In this document: positions 1 to 10,933 of the stretch, piece after piece
Layout of the letters: each line of letters starts with the position of its first letter
Position numbering within the stretch: position 1 is the stretch's first letter
Source of the DNA: Nicotiana tabacum
Lineage: Eukaryota > Streptophyta > Magnoliopsida > Solanales > Solanaceae
Length of the DNA stretch: 64,000 bases
NCBI RefSeq assembly: GCF_000715075.1
Contig: NC_134082.1
Coordinates: 192,499,948-192,563,947, forward strand
Direction of reading: 5' to 3'
The notes under the pieces: generated by a model
Seen by the model: only the letters and a program-made list of their open reading frames with translations
Databases searched by the model: none
What the model was told of the DNA's origin: nothing
Position numbers and translations under genes: made by a program

Positions 1-972
1 CATGATAGCACTGGCAGGAAGGAGAAGGTCATATATTATCTTAGCAAGAAATTCACATCGTACGAGGTTAAGTACACCCAGCTTGAGAGGACATGTTGCG
101 CCCTAACTTGGGTGGCGCAGAAGCTGAAACATTATTTGTCATCTTATACTACTTACCTCATATCTCGCTTGGATCTATTGAAGTACATCTTTCAGAAGCC
201 TATGCCCACAAGGAGGCTTGCAAAGGGGCAGATCCTGCTCACAGAGTTTGACATTGTCTACGTAACCCGAACTGCAATGAAAGCGCAGGCTTTGGAGGAC
301 CATTTGGCCGAGAACCCGGTTGATGAAGATTATGAACCTTTGAAAACTTATTTACCTGATGAAGAGGTGATGCACATCGATGAGTTAGAACAAGGCGAGA
401 AGCCTGGATGGAAGCTTTTCTTTGACAAAGATGCAAATATGAAAGGCATACGGATAGGAGCAGTACTTATTTCTAAAACAGGGCAGCACTACCCTGTTAC
501 GGCTCAGCTTCGTTTTTACTGTACCAACAACATGGCTGAGTACGAGGCATGTATTCTGGGATTGAGGTTAGCCGTGGATATGGGTGTCTAGGAAGTCTTG
601 GTCTTGGGTAACTCGGACCTCCTGGTGTACCAAATTTAGGGAGAATGGGAAACACGGGATCTGAAACTCATACAATACAGATAGTGTTTGCATGATCTTT
701 GTCAACGATTTCAGTCAATAGAGTTCAGGCATATCCCAAGAATACATAATGAAGTCGCCGATGCTTTAGCCACTTTGGCGTCAATGTTACATCATCCAGA
801 TAAGGCTTATATGGACCCTTTGCAGATTCAGGTCTGTGATCAGCGTGCTTATTGTAATATGGTAGAAGAAGAACTTGATAGGGAGCCATGGTTCCATGAT
901 ATCAAAGAATACCTCCGGATGGGGGTATATTCGGTACAGGCCACAGGTGATCAAAAAAGAACAATTCGATGA
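1..972 (+). pseudogene. pol: Element A pol: RNase H end, second RNase H and linker
   Basis: One frame (codon positions starting at base 1) carries the end of the RT-linked RNase H (LERTCCALTW, about 88-117), then the archaeal-type RNase H typical of Tat/Ogre elements (WKLFFD at about 409-426 and NNMAEYEACILGL at about 526-564), then the linker toward integrase (HIPRIHNEVADALATL at about 730-777). Comparison with the minus-strand copy of element B shows the frame is uninterrupted by indels, but it holds stops at 589, 637, 682 and 970. The residue at 427 in the RNase H active-site region is K, where element B has G in the FDG motif. It is a relic; products would act in cytoplasmic particles during reverse transcription. 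Confidence 0.88.
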
Positions 973-2136
973 TTGGCAAGAGGATTTTTCTTCAGCGGAG
1001 GGGTGTTATACAAAAGAACTCCAGATCTTGGATTGTTAAGATGCATAGATGCAAAACAGGCCACAGTAATCATGACTGAGGTACACTCCGGAGTTTGTGG
1101 ACCGCATATGAGTGGGTACGTTCTGGCAAAGAAGATTCTCCGAGCAGGATATTATTAGCTCACTATGGAGCGAGATTGCATCAATTTTATGCGCAAGTGC
1201 CATCAATGCCAGGTGCACGGAGATTTGATTCATTCCCCACCATCTGAATTGCATACAATGTCGGCACCATGGCCCTTTGTTGCCTAGGTCATGGATGTCA
1301 TTGGGCCAATCGAGCCAGCAGCATCAAACGGACACAGGTTTATTCTGGTAGCCATTGATTATTTCAACAAGTGGGTTGAAGCAAAAACTATCAAATCTGT
1401 GACCAAGAAAGTAGTGGTCGATTTTGTGCATTCAAATATCAGCTATCGGTTTGGGATTCCGAAGGTAATCATCACGGACAATGGTGCCAATCTCAAAAGT
1501 CACCTGATGACAGAGACATGGCAACAGTTTAAGATTATACATTGCAATTCCACCCCATATCGCCCTAAGGTGAATGGAGCAGGCGAGGCTGCCAACAAGA
1601 ATATAAAGAAGATACTTCGAAAAATGGTGGAAGGTTCTAGGTAGTGGCATAAAAAGCTTCCATTTGCGTTGCTGGGTTATCGCACTACTGTCCACACTTT
1701 AGTAGGGGCTACTCCTTATTTTTTGGTGTATGGCACGGAGGTAGTGATACCCGCAGATATTGAAATCCCATCCATTCGAATTTTTGCTGAGGCAGAGATT
1801 GATGACGTTGAATAGGTCAAAACCCGCTTGGAGCAATTAAGTCTGATTGATGAAAAGCGATTGGCGGCAGTATGTCATGGCCAATTGTACCAACAGAGAA
1901 TAGCAAGTGCATATAACAAGAAGATACGTCCACGGAAGTTCGAAACAGGTCAGTTAGTGTTGAGACGTATCTTGCCTCATCAGGTTGAAGCTAAAGGAAA
2001 GTTCGCCCCAAACTGGCAGGGGCCATTTGTTGTAACTAGAGTGTTGTCCAATGACGCGTTATATTTAACAGATGTAGAAGGTAAATGTGTAGAAATGGCT
2101 ATCAATTCTGACGCACTCAAGAGATACTATGTATGA
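973..2136 (+). pseudogene. pol: Element A pol: integrase
   Basis: Still the same frame as the RNase H part. The zinc-binding HHCC module runs from the H of VHSGVCGPH (about 1081) to CHQC (about 1198-1209). The catalytic core follows with D of MDVIGPIEP (about 1294), D of TDNGAN (about 1480) and E of AGEAANKNI (about 1587), so all three D,D,E residues are present. The C-terminal part ends with the usual Tat/Ogre tail, DALKRYYV, and a stop at 2134-2136. Stops interrupt it at 1156, 1285, 1642 and 1813. Two of them (1156, 1285) replace a tryptophan in the element B copy. The function would be strand transfer of the cDNA into the nucleus. Confidence 0.9.
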
Positions 2137-2317
2137 TTTCTTTTTTTTTATGGTACTTGTTTGTATTTGGCATATTTGGAAGGTTGAAATGACGAAGGCG
2201 TATTGTTCTGCTATCTAAACACTTTATCCCTTGTCACCCCTTTTGAGCCTTATTTATTTTCTTTCATACCCCTCTTTCGGGATCAATGGCATAATTCAGA
2301 GACGCAAGTGCGGAGGA

Positions 2318-2517
2318 TAAGTACGTAAAAAGAAAAGAAAGAACGAACATGAAAGGAAAAGGAGAAGAAAAATGAAAAGAGAGAAGAAAGAGAAAGAAAA
2401 GAGAAAAGCAAAAGAAAAAAAAAGAAAAGGAAAAAGAGGAAAAGAAAAAGAGATAAAAGAAGAATAACAGAACAAAAGAGGAAAGAAGAGAAAGAAAAAG
2501 AAAAGAAAAATCGCAAC
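2318..2517 (+). repeat. Purine-only low-complexity tract, element A
   Basis: A run of about 200 bases almost entirely A and G (AAAGAAAAG-type words) starts about 180 bases after the integrase stop. Element B has the same tract at the same place (48960-49205, read on the minus strand). This conservation of position argues that it belongs to the element rather than being a random microsatellite. Confidence 0.85.
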
Positions 2518-2540
2518 AAACAAAGTAATTACTATGTCAT

Positions 2541-2600
2541 GAACTACGTTCGACCTGATTCCTTTTAAGGATACGTAGGCAACCTCACGGTTCGGTCTCA
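2541..2600 (+). other. Structured boundary motif, copy A1 (post-pol)
   Basis: Skeleton GAACTACG ... CTGATT ... GATACGTAGGCAACC. An outer stem pairs CTACG (2544-2548) with CGTAG (2574-2578) and an inner one pairs TCCTT (2560-2564) with AAGGA (2567-2571). GAAC at the start can also pair with GTTC further on (2590-2593). It follows the purine tract directly. The same motif recurs at seven other places in this window. Confidence 0.75.
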
Positions 2601-2870
2601 TCAAAATAAAAATCCAAAAGTCTCCGAGCAAGAAACTGGGACAGAAGTTGTGGTTGTGGTAAGTAATCCGATTCCGAGAGTTGTAATTTTGAACCCATGT
2701 GAATTGCTTTGAGCCTTATATACTCTTTTCTTCTAACTCTATCCGAAATCCCATATTACGGTCCAAAGAAAGACCTTTTGATCAGTCTTTGAGAAATGCC
2801 AAGTCAAGCAGGTAAAGCTAATTCATGTCAAGGGCAACACTCTGGTTCAAGCAAGGAGAGAAATTAAAAA

Positions 2871-3123
2871 TGAGAGAGTCTTATTGGTGAAAACCTGCAC
2901 AGGCACCGTAAGGCAATGAGAGCTGAGAGAAATAAAAATGAGAGAGTCTTATTGGTGAAAAACTTCACAGGCACCATAAGGCGACGGAAGTTGAGAGAAA
3001 AAAAAATGAGAGAGTCTTATTGGTGAAAACCCTTACGGGCACCGTAAGGCGAATATGAGTCGGGAGATGAACGAATGAAAGAGGTATGCTGGTGAAAACC
3101 TTTCAAGGTACTGCAAGATGAAC
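2871..3123 (+). repeat. 68-bp tandem repeat in element A 3' region
   Basis: Three good units start at 2871, 2939 and 3007, each beginning TGAGAGAGTC and containing TTATTGGTGAAAACC and a CACCGTAAGGC-type word. A fourth, decayed unit runs to about 3123. Two copies of the same unit are visible in element B at about 48495-48625 on the other strand. Confidence 0.85.
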
Positions 3124-3860
3124 AAGGTCAAGGTTTGGGTAAAGTAATCAGGTCATGAAAATTCCGGGGGCAATGAAGTACGACAACTGAAAGTTGATTG
3201 GTTGGACAGATTGGGCCGATTAATCCGAAATGCATGCCATGATCATTGGTACTAGCTGTTCCACTCAGATAAGTTTCTTTCTCTTTTTTCCTTTGTAGCA
3301 GTCATCTGGTTTTGGATTCTTCTTATCCTTAACCCGCAAAGTCATTGCATTTCATTTTCTTTTGGGCTTATTTGGCTAAGATGTTTCAATGCAGTCTTAT
3401 TCAAAGCAAGTGAAAAGCATTTCAAAGCTCACTACCTACTTCCAAATCGCAAAGCATGGAATGGGCAAAGCATACTAAGAATAACACGACGAAAGAGGGA
3501 AATACAAGGAATCACCGGAAGCTTCATCAGTGGAATGGTTTGGTAAAGCTAGGGGAGACACAAAAGTTCAGATAAAGGGGTCAGAGATAAGACAACAGCG
3601 GGAGTATAGAACACTTGGATCATCAAAGTCATGGGGTTTGAAAGTCAGTCAGAAAGTCAAAGCGGTTCAGGGATAGTTCGGAGAAGCCAGTCAGAACAAA
3701 ACAATGCAGCGGAAAGATCTTCAGCAAGAATGCCATCAGCTAACCACCATTTTTAACTGACAAAATTTTCTTTGATTGAAACAGGGGCAGGAAATTTCGG
3801 TTATTCCGAAGAAACCCCCCGTGGAGAAAGGCAGTCACCAAACAGGTTTGTTTTGATTTT

Positions 3861-4275
3861 CAGGACCCTCCTGGAAAATGGGACCTAGTTTAATGTTCAG
3901 AAATAGCATAATTTAGCATAAATGTATCCCAAAAGAATATAAGGGACTTAGAAGTGTTCATGTTCGAGATAGGATTTAATTAGGAGTTTTCAGGACCCTC
4001 CTGAATAATGGGACTTAGCATTAAGATTTCGATTAGATAACAACATTTAGCGTAAGTCCTGATGTAGGGTAGTATAGTTCAACTATAAAAGTTGTCACTC
4101 TTAATAAAAAAATTGACTTTTGATTTTCAGGACCCGCCTGGATAATGGGCCGTAGCCTAAGACCTTCTTAGATAACAAGATGTAGCGGAAGTCATGCCTT
4201 TAAAAGATATAGCTTAAATTTAAAATTGTCGTTTAGTTCAGAGTTGTCAGGACCCCCTGGATAATGGGACCTAGC
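3861..4275 (+). repeat. Spaced repeat of CAGGACC(C/T)(C/G)CCTG units, element A
   Basis: Four copies of a 30-base block of the type CAGGACCCTCCTGG...AATGGGAC...TAG start at 3861, 3991, 4128 and 4248, about 120-137 bases apart. Element B has three reverse-strand relatives at about 47370, 47465 and 47568. Confidence 0.8.
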
Positions 4276-4375
4276 TTTGAATTCTTAGTAATACTTGGTA
4301 ATATGATTTAGTTTTACAATCACATCTGTCCCCAACCACCAAACTGGGGCAGAAAAGTTTCTTTGTTTTGTCAAG

Positions 4376-5005
4376 TTGAAGTCAGGAGCCTGCTTGGAGA
4401 GCAGGGAATACTTTCAAGAGTAGCAGTCAGGAGCCCGCCTGGAGAACAAGGGAATACATTTCAAGTTGAAGTTAGGAGCTCGCCTGGAGAGCAGGAAATA
4501 CTTTCAAGCGTAGCAGTCAGGAGCCCGCCTAGAGAACAAGGGAATACATTTCAAGTTAAAGTCAGGAGCCCGCCTGGAGAGCAGAGAATACTTTCAAGCG
4601 TAGCAGTCAGGAGCCCGCCTGGAGAACAAGGGAATACATTTCAAGTTGAAGTCAGGCGCCCGCCTGGAGAGCAGGGAATACTTTCAAGCGTAGCAGTCAG
4701 GAGCCCGCCTGGAGAACAAGGGGATACATTTCAAGTTAAAGCCAAGAGCCCGCCTGGAGAGCAGGGAATACTTTCAAGTGTAGCAGTCAGGAGCCCGCCT
4801 GGAGAACAAGGGAATATTTTTCAAGTTGAAGTCAGGAGCCCACCTGGAGAGCAGGGAATACTTTCAAGCGTAGCAGTCAGGAGCCCGCCTAAAGAGCAGG
4901 GAATACATTTCAAGTTGGAGTCAGGAGCCCGCCTGAAAGTAGGGAATACTTTCAAGTCAGCAGTCAGGAGCCCGCCTGGAGAGCAGGGAATACATATCAA
5001 GTTCA
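4376..5005 (+). repeat. 45-bp tandem array with 90-bp higher-order unit, element A
   Basis: About a dozen 45-bp units contain CAGGAGCCCGCCTGGAGA. Two unit types alternate: one continues GCAGGGAATACTTTCAAG and the other ACAAGGGAATACATTTCAAG, so the real period is 90 bp. Because 45 is a multiple of three, one frame stays open for 220 codons. Element B carries about 12 related units at 46695-47265. Tat/Ogre 3' regions are known to generate such arrays; I infer that this one is non-coding. Confidence 0.88.
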
Positions 5006-5284
5006 ACAGTCAGACACCCACCTGAAGAAGGGGAAAACATCTCAGTTTACCATTCAAGATGGAAACAAACGGACATCTCCGAAAGAATGGAGAACAACAA
5101 GGCAACAAGAAGCGCAAAATCGAGTTTGAAGATATAGATAGGACTTTTGTAATCCATAGATCATAGTCTAGTATAGCTTTTGTTTTATTTTGACATGGTG
5201 TAATAAGGAGGTTCAGTAAGCAGTAGCAGCAGCAACAACAGTGAAATCATAGCTTCATGGTAGTCCCAGCTACCAAAACTTTCC

Positions 5285-5330
5285 GAACTACACTAACCTG
5301 ATTCCTTTTTAGCCAAGGATATGTAGGTAA
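5285..5330 (+). other. Structured boundary motif, copy A2 (before polypurine tract)
   Basis: The outer stem pairs CTACA (5288-5292) with TGTAG (5322-5326); the inner one pairs TCCTT (5303-5307) with AAGGA (5315-5319). Compared with copy A1 the G-C pair of the outer stem has become A-T on both sides. It lies about 120 bases before the polypurine tract, as does copy B1 in element B. Confidence 0.72.
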
Positions 5331-5451
5331 CCTCAGAGGCAGGGTGCAGTCAAATCTTTCAAAAATGCTTCCCACAGAGTATTCAAACGAGCAAAAATTG
5401 CTCGTATTCGCTCACTTTATCTTTGCACGAAAACTCTTCGTATTTCCGAAC

Positions 5452-5464
5452 AAAGAGGGGCAGC
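5452..5464 (+). other. Polypurine tract of element A
   Basis: AAAGAGGGGCAGC lies directly before the TGTGAGCACG start of the 3' LTR. The identical tract adjoins the 3' LTR of element B. This is the expected priming site for plus-strand cDNA synthesis. Confidence 0.88.
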
Positions 5465-8400
5465 TGTGAGCACGTGATTTTTGCCCTACAAGAAATACTC
5501 CCATAAATTCAAAACAAAGTAATTTTGTTTCATTATTTGCAATTTTGTGGATTTTGTGGCATTTGCTATTAATTATTTGCATTTTTTGTTTGTGCATTTC
5601 GTTTGTTAATTAATGAAAAATACAAAATATGCTGCATTTGCATTTAGGATTTAATTTTTGCATGTTTGAAATAATTAGTAATTTAGTGTTTATAAAACGG
5701 GAAAATCACAAAAAATAGTTCATTTTTGCATTCTCATTTTAATTTCTCGAATGTTGTTAGCTTTCTTTAAGTTGGTATTTAATTCGTACGGTAATTATTT
5801 TTAGAGATTAACTAGTTTAATTTGATAGGATAATAATAGTTTTAATAATTTAGGATTTATTTCTAATTTTGGAAAGAAAAGAAATTTGGAAATTGAAAAA
5901 AAGAAGAAAAAAGATTCAAAAAACAAAGGGGAACTCAGATCTGGGCCAATTAATTAACCCCCCCCCTTCAGCCCAATTGCCCCCTCGTACCCGCCCAATT
6001 CTGGCCCAAATTAAACGACGCCGTTTCGACCATTGCCAATCTGAGCTGTTGATCCTCACTTTATCTAACGGCTCGGAACTAAAGCTAGGGGAGTATATAT
6101 ATGTCTGAATACACCCCCCCTCAGTTCATCGTCCCCAACACCCCAACTTCAGAACCCTGCCCCCCCAAACCCTAGTAGCCGCCCCAGAATTCCCCACCGC
6201 CAGGTGGTGGCGCCGACGTCCAATCGCCACCAAATTAACACCCTGAACTCCTTTCCACCTCCCCATCCCAAATCTCCACACAGTTCCTCTCGAATCCCCT
6301 TCCATCGCCTCGAATCGCAGATCTGAGGTTAGCACCGGAAACCCTAAAATTCCCAGATCCACCCAAAATCACACCATGCAACCCCTCATCTCCCTCCAGC
6401 CTTAAATACATGTTGGTTTCATCTCAAAATGGCCCGTTAGTGGTAGAGTAGAGGTCCGGATAGCCAAGTCTCTCCTTGGGATTCTTTTCCGGCTTAGCAA
6501 GGTCAAGTGAACCTAATACCATCATTAATCATTTGTCTTTTGTTAAGGACAACCGATTAATGACCGTCAAAGGTTCACTTCCTCCTCTAAGGTTGTTCGA
6601 GTTCATACGGTTCTTGCCGAAGCAGGTTTGGGATAATTTACCTTTGCATCGATTTGTTTCTGTTGATCTCTTCTGTTTGTTTGCTTGGTTTGTTTTACAG
6701 CTTTTCAGAATTTTCGTCTCATGATTAATTGCATTATGTTCTGATTGTGAGATTGTTAGTTAGCTTGTTTGCGTAGTTGTCGATGAAATCGGCATCGTAA
6801 GGTTTGCGTTTAATTTGGTTTCAATTCACGAGATTTTCTTTTTTTCCGCTAGGTTTCATGTCACATTTTGTGAATTAATTTTGGAACTGAGTCAAGTAAA
6901 GTTCATCGTTCGCATTAATTCTTGCTTCAAAAATATTTTCTGAATTCATGTTTATGTGTGAAGGGTATTCAAGCCAGTTTCTCATAATTTCAATAGTTGT
7001 TTTGTATTTCAATTTGTTTGAAAGTGTCAGCCCGTTTGTTTACTGTTATTGAGATTGTGAGCATTAAGAATTTAAGGGGGGTATGTGAATAATGGGAAAT
7101 TTTAGAGGGTAATTTTTAGATTGTTTCAACTTAAAGAATCTTTAATAACTGATGGGAAGCTTCCTAAATGGACAGCTGCCCAAAATGATTGGGGAAAATG
7201 GGCTGTAAGTTAAAAATATCTGAAGGAAATGGACAGCTATCCAAAAATCAGTTTTGAAAAGATGCCCTATGAGGGTATTTTAGAAAATCTGGCTGCCTTG
7301 CCTTGGAAGGCACACAGCAGACCCTCAGCCTTTAAAAAGAAAGCTTTCTTCTCATTCAAGTCAGTTTTTTTTACACCTTAGAGAGACTGAAAAGGCTGAA
7401 ATATAGGAGAAATCAGAACAACTAAAAAAAGTCATTGTTCCATTGAAAGTTTTTTTGTAATTCTTGAGGTTCTTACTTCTAAAATGATCTCTGAACAATC
7501 AAGGGCTAAGATGGCTTGAGACTTAGTCATCAGGGCTAGGTGCTGGGTGTTTGCTTGTGTGAAAGTGTGCTTTACACTGCAATCTGGTCTGCTGACTTGC
7601 ATTTTCTGGAATTTTGAGCTGTTTTGGTACACTGTTCCACTAGATTTGAGGTCCACTTTGCTGCTTGTTACTGCTGCTGGTTTTTCTGATTATCTTGCTA
7701 TCGTTTTCTTCACATTTTCAGGTATGTAAGGACATTTGAATCTTGAGTAAATCTAGATCAGAAGCATATGAAATCAAGCTGAAATGGCTGTTTTGTTCTT
7801 TCAAGCAGAGGCTATTGGCCATCTTGTGATTTCTGCACATTTCTCTCGTTAATCATTATGAGTAGTTAGTCATATAGTTTGTAGCCTATTTCTTTTTCAG
7901 ACTTGGGATTTACACCAATGTGTTATAAATAATGTTAGACTATTAGACTATTACAGTGCTGTAAGTTAGTGCTAAGCTTTCATGAATGTCACTCATGTCT
8001 TTGGGAAACTGTTAGAATGTGTAGGGTAGTTTGACCTTCCCTGTATCATGTTCACCTTTAATTGTTTAGCTAAAAATCTGCCCTGCTTTGCACTATACAA
8101 ACAGTGCATCGATTCATTATTCTGGGTGCAAATTCTGATTGTGGCTCTCACTGGTTTGATTTGCTGGTTAGTTCCATTGGATATGATTTTTAGCGCTTGT
8201 TTAACCTTTCAAAAATGTGAAAGTACGGTTCAGTCCATGCTCTTCATGATATAGGTTTGGTTACTGAAGAGAATCTGCCCAGGACCTACCTGCATTTTTT
8301 AGGGACTATGCATTTGTTTTAATGTGTTCATTGTAAGGTTTATTTTCATAAGTTGTAGCTTTGTTGTCTTTGTCCGTTCTTATATCGAAATTTGTTTTAT

Positions 8401-9561
8401 TCCGCTAAAGGTTGCTGGATTCGGATCGCAGCTTAACTGTTAGTCTTCATGATTCAATCGTTAGTTTTAATACATGCCCGGTGGTATGATTCTTTGCGAG
8501 GGAGTTTCTCATGAATTATTAGAGAAATAACTTTGGGCTTTAAGAAATCAGGTTTTAGACAATGGTTTGTGCTGATTCGTGGGGATTATGTCGAACTCGC
8601 CTGGATCTTCGAACTGATCATGTGACCAAATTTAAAGGATGTAATTTCAAGCAAAAGAATATGGGCCTAAAAAATGAGCTGCCAGGCCCTTCTCCACATT
8701 AACACTTCTGGGCTGCAAATCCACGTGCCTTGAGTTAGCCCATTTGCTTTTCACAGTATAGCTAGCCCGTAACTCGTGGCCTTAGCAATCCTAACTGGAT
8801 TTTAGGAATAATTGTTGAATATTCGTAGAGAAACCTTTAGGGCCATTTAAAATACAATTGTGATTGTGTACACGTTCACGTGACATGATTACAATTCTAA
8901 AAATTAATTCGGAGTATGCGTTCGCGCAATTTCGAGCAAACCTTCTTAATAATAAAACGGATTTTCGTAGGGTATTAAATTAGCTCATATAGTCTGAGGC
9001 GCGTCGTATACCATTTAATCATACAAAATAACAAGTGTTTATAGTTTGCTTTAGATACACGTAAATTTGGCCAAATCTTTTCATATATAATAATCAAGTG
9101 TTATTAATTGTGGACACGTTCTTGTGACATGATTTTTGACGCGCCAAAGAGAAAGAGTATATGTACGCATAACTCGATCCTTTAACTACGAATAATCAAG
9201 TGATTTAAAAGCGGTAAAGGATAAATGCACATAGGGTCTAAAGTCAGTAATTAAATAATTTCAATAAGCTAAGTTTGATCAAAGCGACCGTGCTAGAACC
9301 ACGGAACTCGGGAATGCCTAACACCTTCTCCCGGGTTAACAGAATTCCTTACTCGGATTTCTGGTTCGCGTACTGCAATACAGAGTCAATCTTTTTCTCG
9401 ATTCGGGATTCGAACCGGTGACTTGGGACACCATAAATTATCCCAAGTGGCGACTCTGAATCTTTAATAAACAAATCCTGTTTCGATTGTCCTTTAATTG
9501 GAAAAACTCCCTTATGTTTATACCCTTTCTTCGGGGTGTAAGGTAAAAAGGATGTGTGACA
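5465..9561 (+). repeat. 3' LTR of element A
   Basis: It begins TGTGAGCACGTGATTT after the polypurine tract and ends GGATGTGTGACA. The last 300 bases (CCGTGCTAGAACCACGG, CTTCTCCCGGGTTAACAG, GACTTGGGACACC, GTGGCGACTCTGAAT) match, in reverse, the ends of both LTRs of element B, as does the first segment. The length is about 4.1 kb, normal for Ogre-type elements. It holds no long open frame. The 5' partner lies outside the window, so a target-site duplication cannot be tested. Confidence 0.88.
6093..6103 (+). promoter_or_regulatory. TATA-like box in element A LTR
   Basis: GTATATATATG lies about 630 bases into the LTR. It follows a segment with CTAACGGCTCGG that resembles the AACGG-containing inverted repeat upstream of the TATA box in the element B LTR. 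It is the likely U3/R promoter of the element. Confidence 0.55.
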
Positions 9562-10933
9562 CCGCTCAACTTGGGAGACAACATGCACGACTAGATGCAA
9601 CGCGCCATGATGAACTACAAATGGAGGCTATTCTTTGCGAATACCTTCTTGTCTTACTTGACTGAGATGGGAGTGCTATAGGACAAGGAGAATGATGAAA
9701 TCGAGGCTAAAGCTCCAGCACCATATGATCTTACTCATGTACTAGAGCCGAACATGGGGAGGGCCTATAAGTTCACTATTCAGTGGTTATTTGAGTAGAT
9801 GAGAGTTGATATGCAATAGAACAAGGCTGACTTGATTGGGACTCATGCAGAGTTGAGTGACACTAGAGGTAAACTGATTCAGACTCGTGTGGATATAAGC
9901 CAAGCCTAGGATGAGGAGGGAGATATCACTACTCCTCTGTGCTTTGGTCCAATGTACAGATATAGATATCTCATAGTTACTTGCACCATCCGCTGCTGGA
10001 TCATCCACTTCTGCTCCTCCTATTGTCCCTAGGTCACCATCCACCATGACCACTGAGACCTCCGTGCCACATGCTACAAACTCAGCTCCACCTAGTGATG
10101 ATAGGATAGTGACCGAGCCTCCTATTTGTGAGGATGCTACTTCTATGCCAGCGGGGACCATGATAAATGACGTGGATGCTTCGAGCACTCACATGGTTGT
10201 TTCCACTATCTCTAATGCTCCTCCACAGACCACGAAGGAGCCCTCTACCTCGACTTAAGGGAGTTTCTTCTCATCCTACTCTACTTTATTTGTGTGCATT
10301 GGGGACAACACACTATTCTAAGTGTGGGGTGAGGGTTGTTCATTTTTTGTGTGGATGAATGTACTTAACTATTACATTGTTTGTTACTTTTAATACTATT
10401 GGGGTTGTAATATTCACTGAATTAATGGCTTGTCATAGTTAGTAAATTATCTATAAGTAGTAACGCTCAGTCTATTGTTGTGTCTATTTATACTATAAAA
10501 AAAAGAAAAAAAAAATAGAGGACTTTCCCGACGACGGATTACCTGGACAGTTCTCTCGAGGGATTAAGGTCCTTGACAAAAAAAACAAAAAGATTTTCAG
10601 TTGATTCTTTGAATTAGTGTTAGTATTATGAAATTGTCAGAAGAATAAAGAAAAGCACAAAAATATTTTGTTTGCCTCGAGTAGTTAGCAAATTTAATCT
10701 ATTAGGAAATAATCCCTCTTGGATTTTCTTTGTCCATCAGTTCTTTTCCAAGGGATGAATTTTTGAATTGGGTATTAGTTTTTATTTTTAGAGTAATGTA
10801 GGATATAAAGACTTAGACTAATTTCAGTACAGTCAGTGACTTGTTTTATACCAACAGAGTTAGACTTGAGCATGTGGATTATAACTTTCTCAATGAGTTT
10901 TTGAGAACTATTTTTGGCTTTGAAAAGTAAAAT
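9562..10933 (+). pseudogene. Decayed coding remnant, possibly Athila-like
   Basis: From the ATG at 9607 one frame reads NTFLSYLTEMGVL and KFTIQWLFE, broken by TAG codons that would be CAG in an intact gene, ending around 9910. Further on, 10299-10330 carries CATTGGGGACAACAC...CTAAGTGTGGGG, a word pair I associate with the region after pol of Athila-type Ty3/gypsy elements. The rest is A/T-rich with a short poly-A run near 10500. I do not recognise the protein. It directly follows the element A LTR and is probably the older sequence into which that element inserted. Confidence 0.4.

Larger units (their letters stand above)
1..9561 (+). mobile_element. Element A: Ogre/Tat-type Ty3/gypsy retrotransposon, 3' part
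   Basis: The window opens inside the RNase H domain, so the 5' LTR, ORF1, gag, protease and reverse transcriptase lie to the left of base 1. What is visible in order is RNase H, second RNase H, integrase (1-2136), a 3.3-kb repeat-rich 3' region (2137-5450), the polypurine tract and the 3' LTR (5465-9561). The second RNase H between RNase H and integrase, together with an LTR of about 4 kb, is diagnostic of the Tat/Ogre branch. The protein is close to that of element B (49386-56566), and the 3' regions share the same repeats in the same order. The element is dead because of eight in-frame stops in pol. Confidence 0.9.

Noticed and set aside
2541..2600. Boundary motif as a hammerhead or other known self-cleaving ribozyme.
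   Set aside because: The hammerhead core CTGATGA with GAAA is absent; CTGATT is followed by a simple stem, so I see no known ribozyme core.
4376..5005. Regular repeats that resemble a CRISPR array.
   Set aside because: The whole 45-bp unit repeats with no unique spacers, and the context is a plant retrotransposon.
4363..5025. Open frame of 220 codons with a 15-residue repeat as a possible protein.
   Set aside because: It arises from a 45-bp tandem repeat in the 3' region. The related array in element B has irregular spacing and no such frame.
6126..6362. Minus-strand frame in the element A LTR, and similar frames in element B LTRs (45135-45434, 63404-63628), as host genes.
   Set aside because: They lie entirely inside LTRs, have no recognisable domain, and the LTR copies differ by frame-disturbing changes.
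9400..9425. tRNA-like GATTCGAACC word (B-box on the minus strand) in the element A LTR.
   Set aside because: No acceptor stem, D-arm or anticodon arm around it, and the element B LTRs have it with a missing base. It is part of the LTR.
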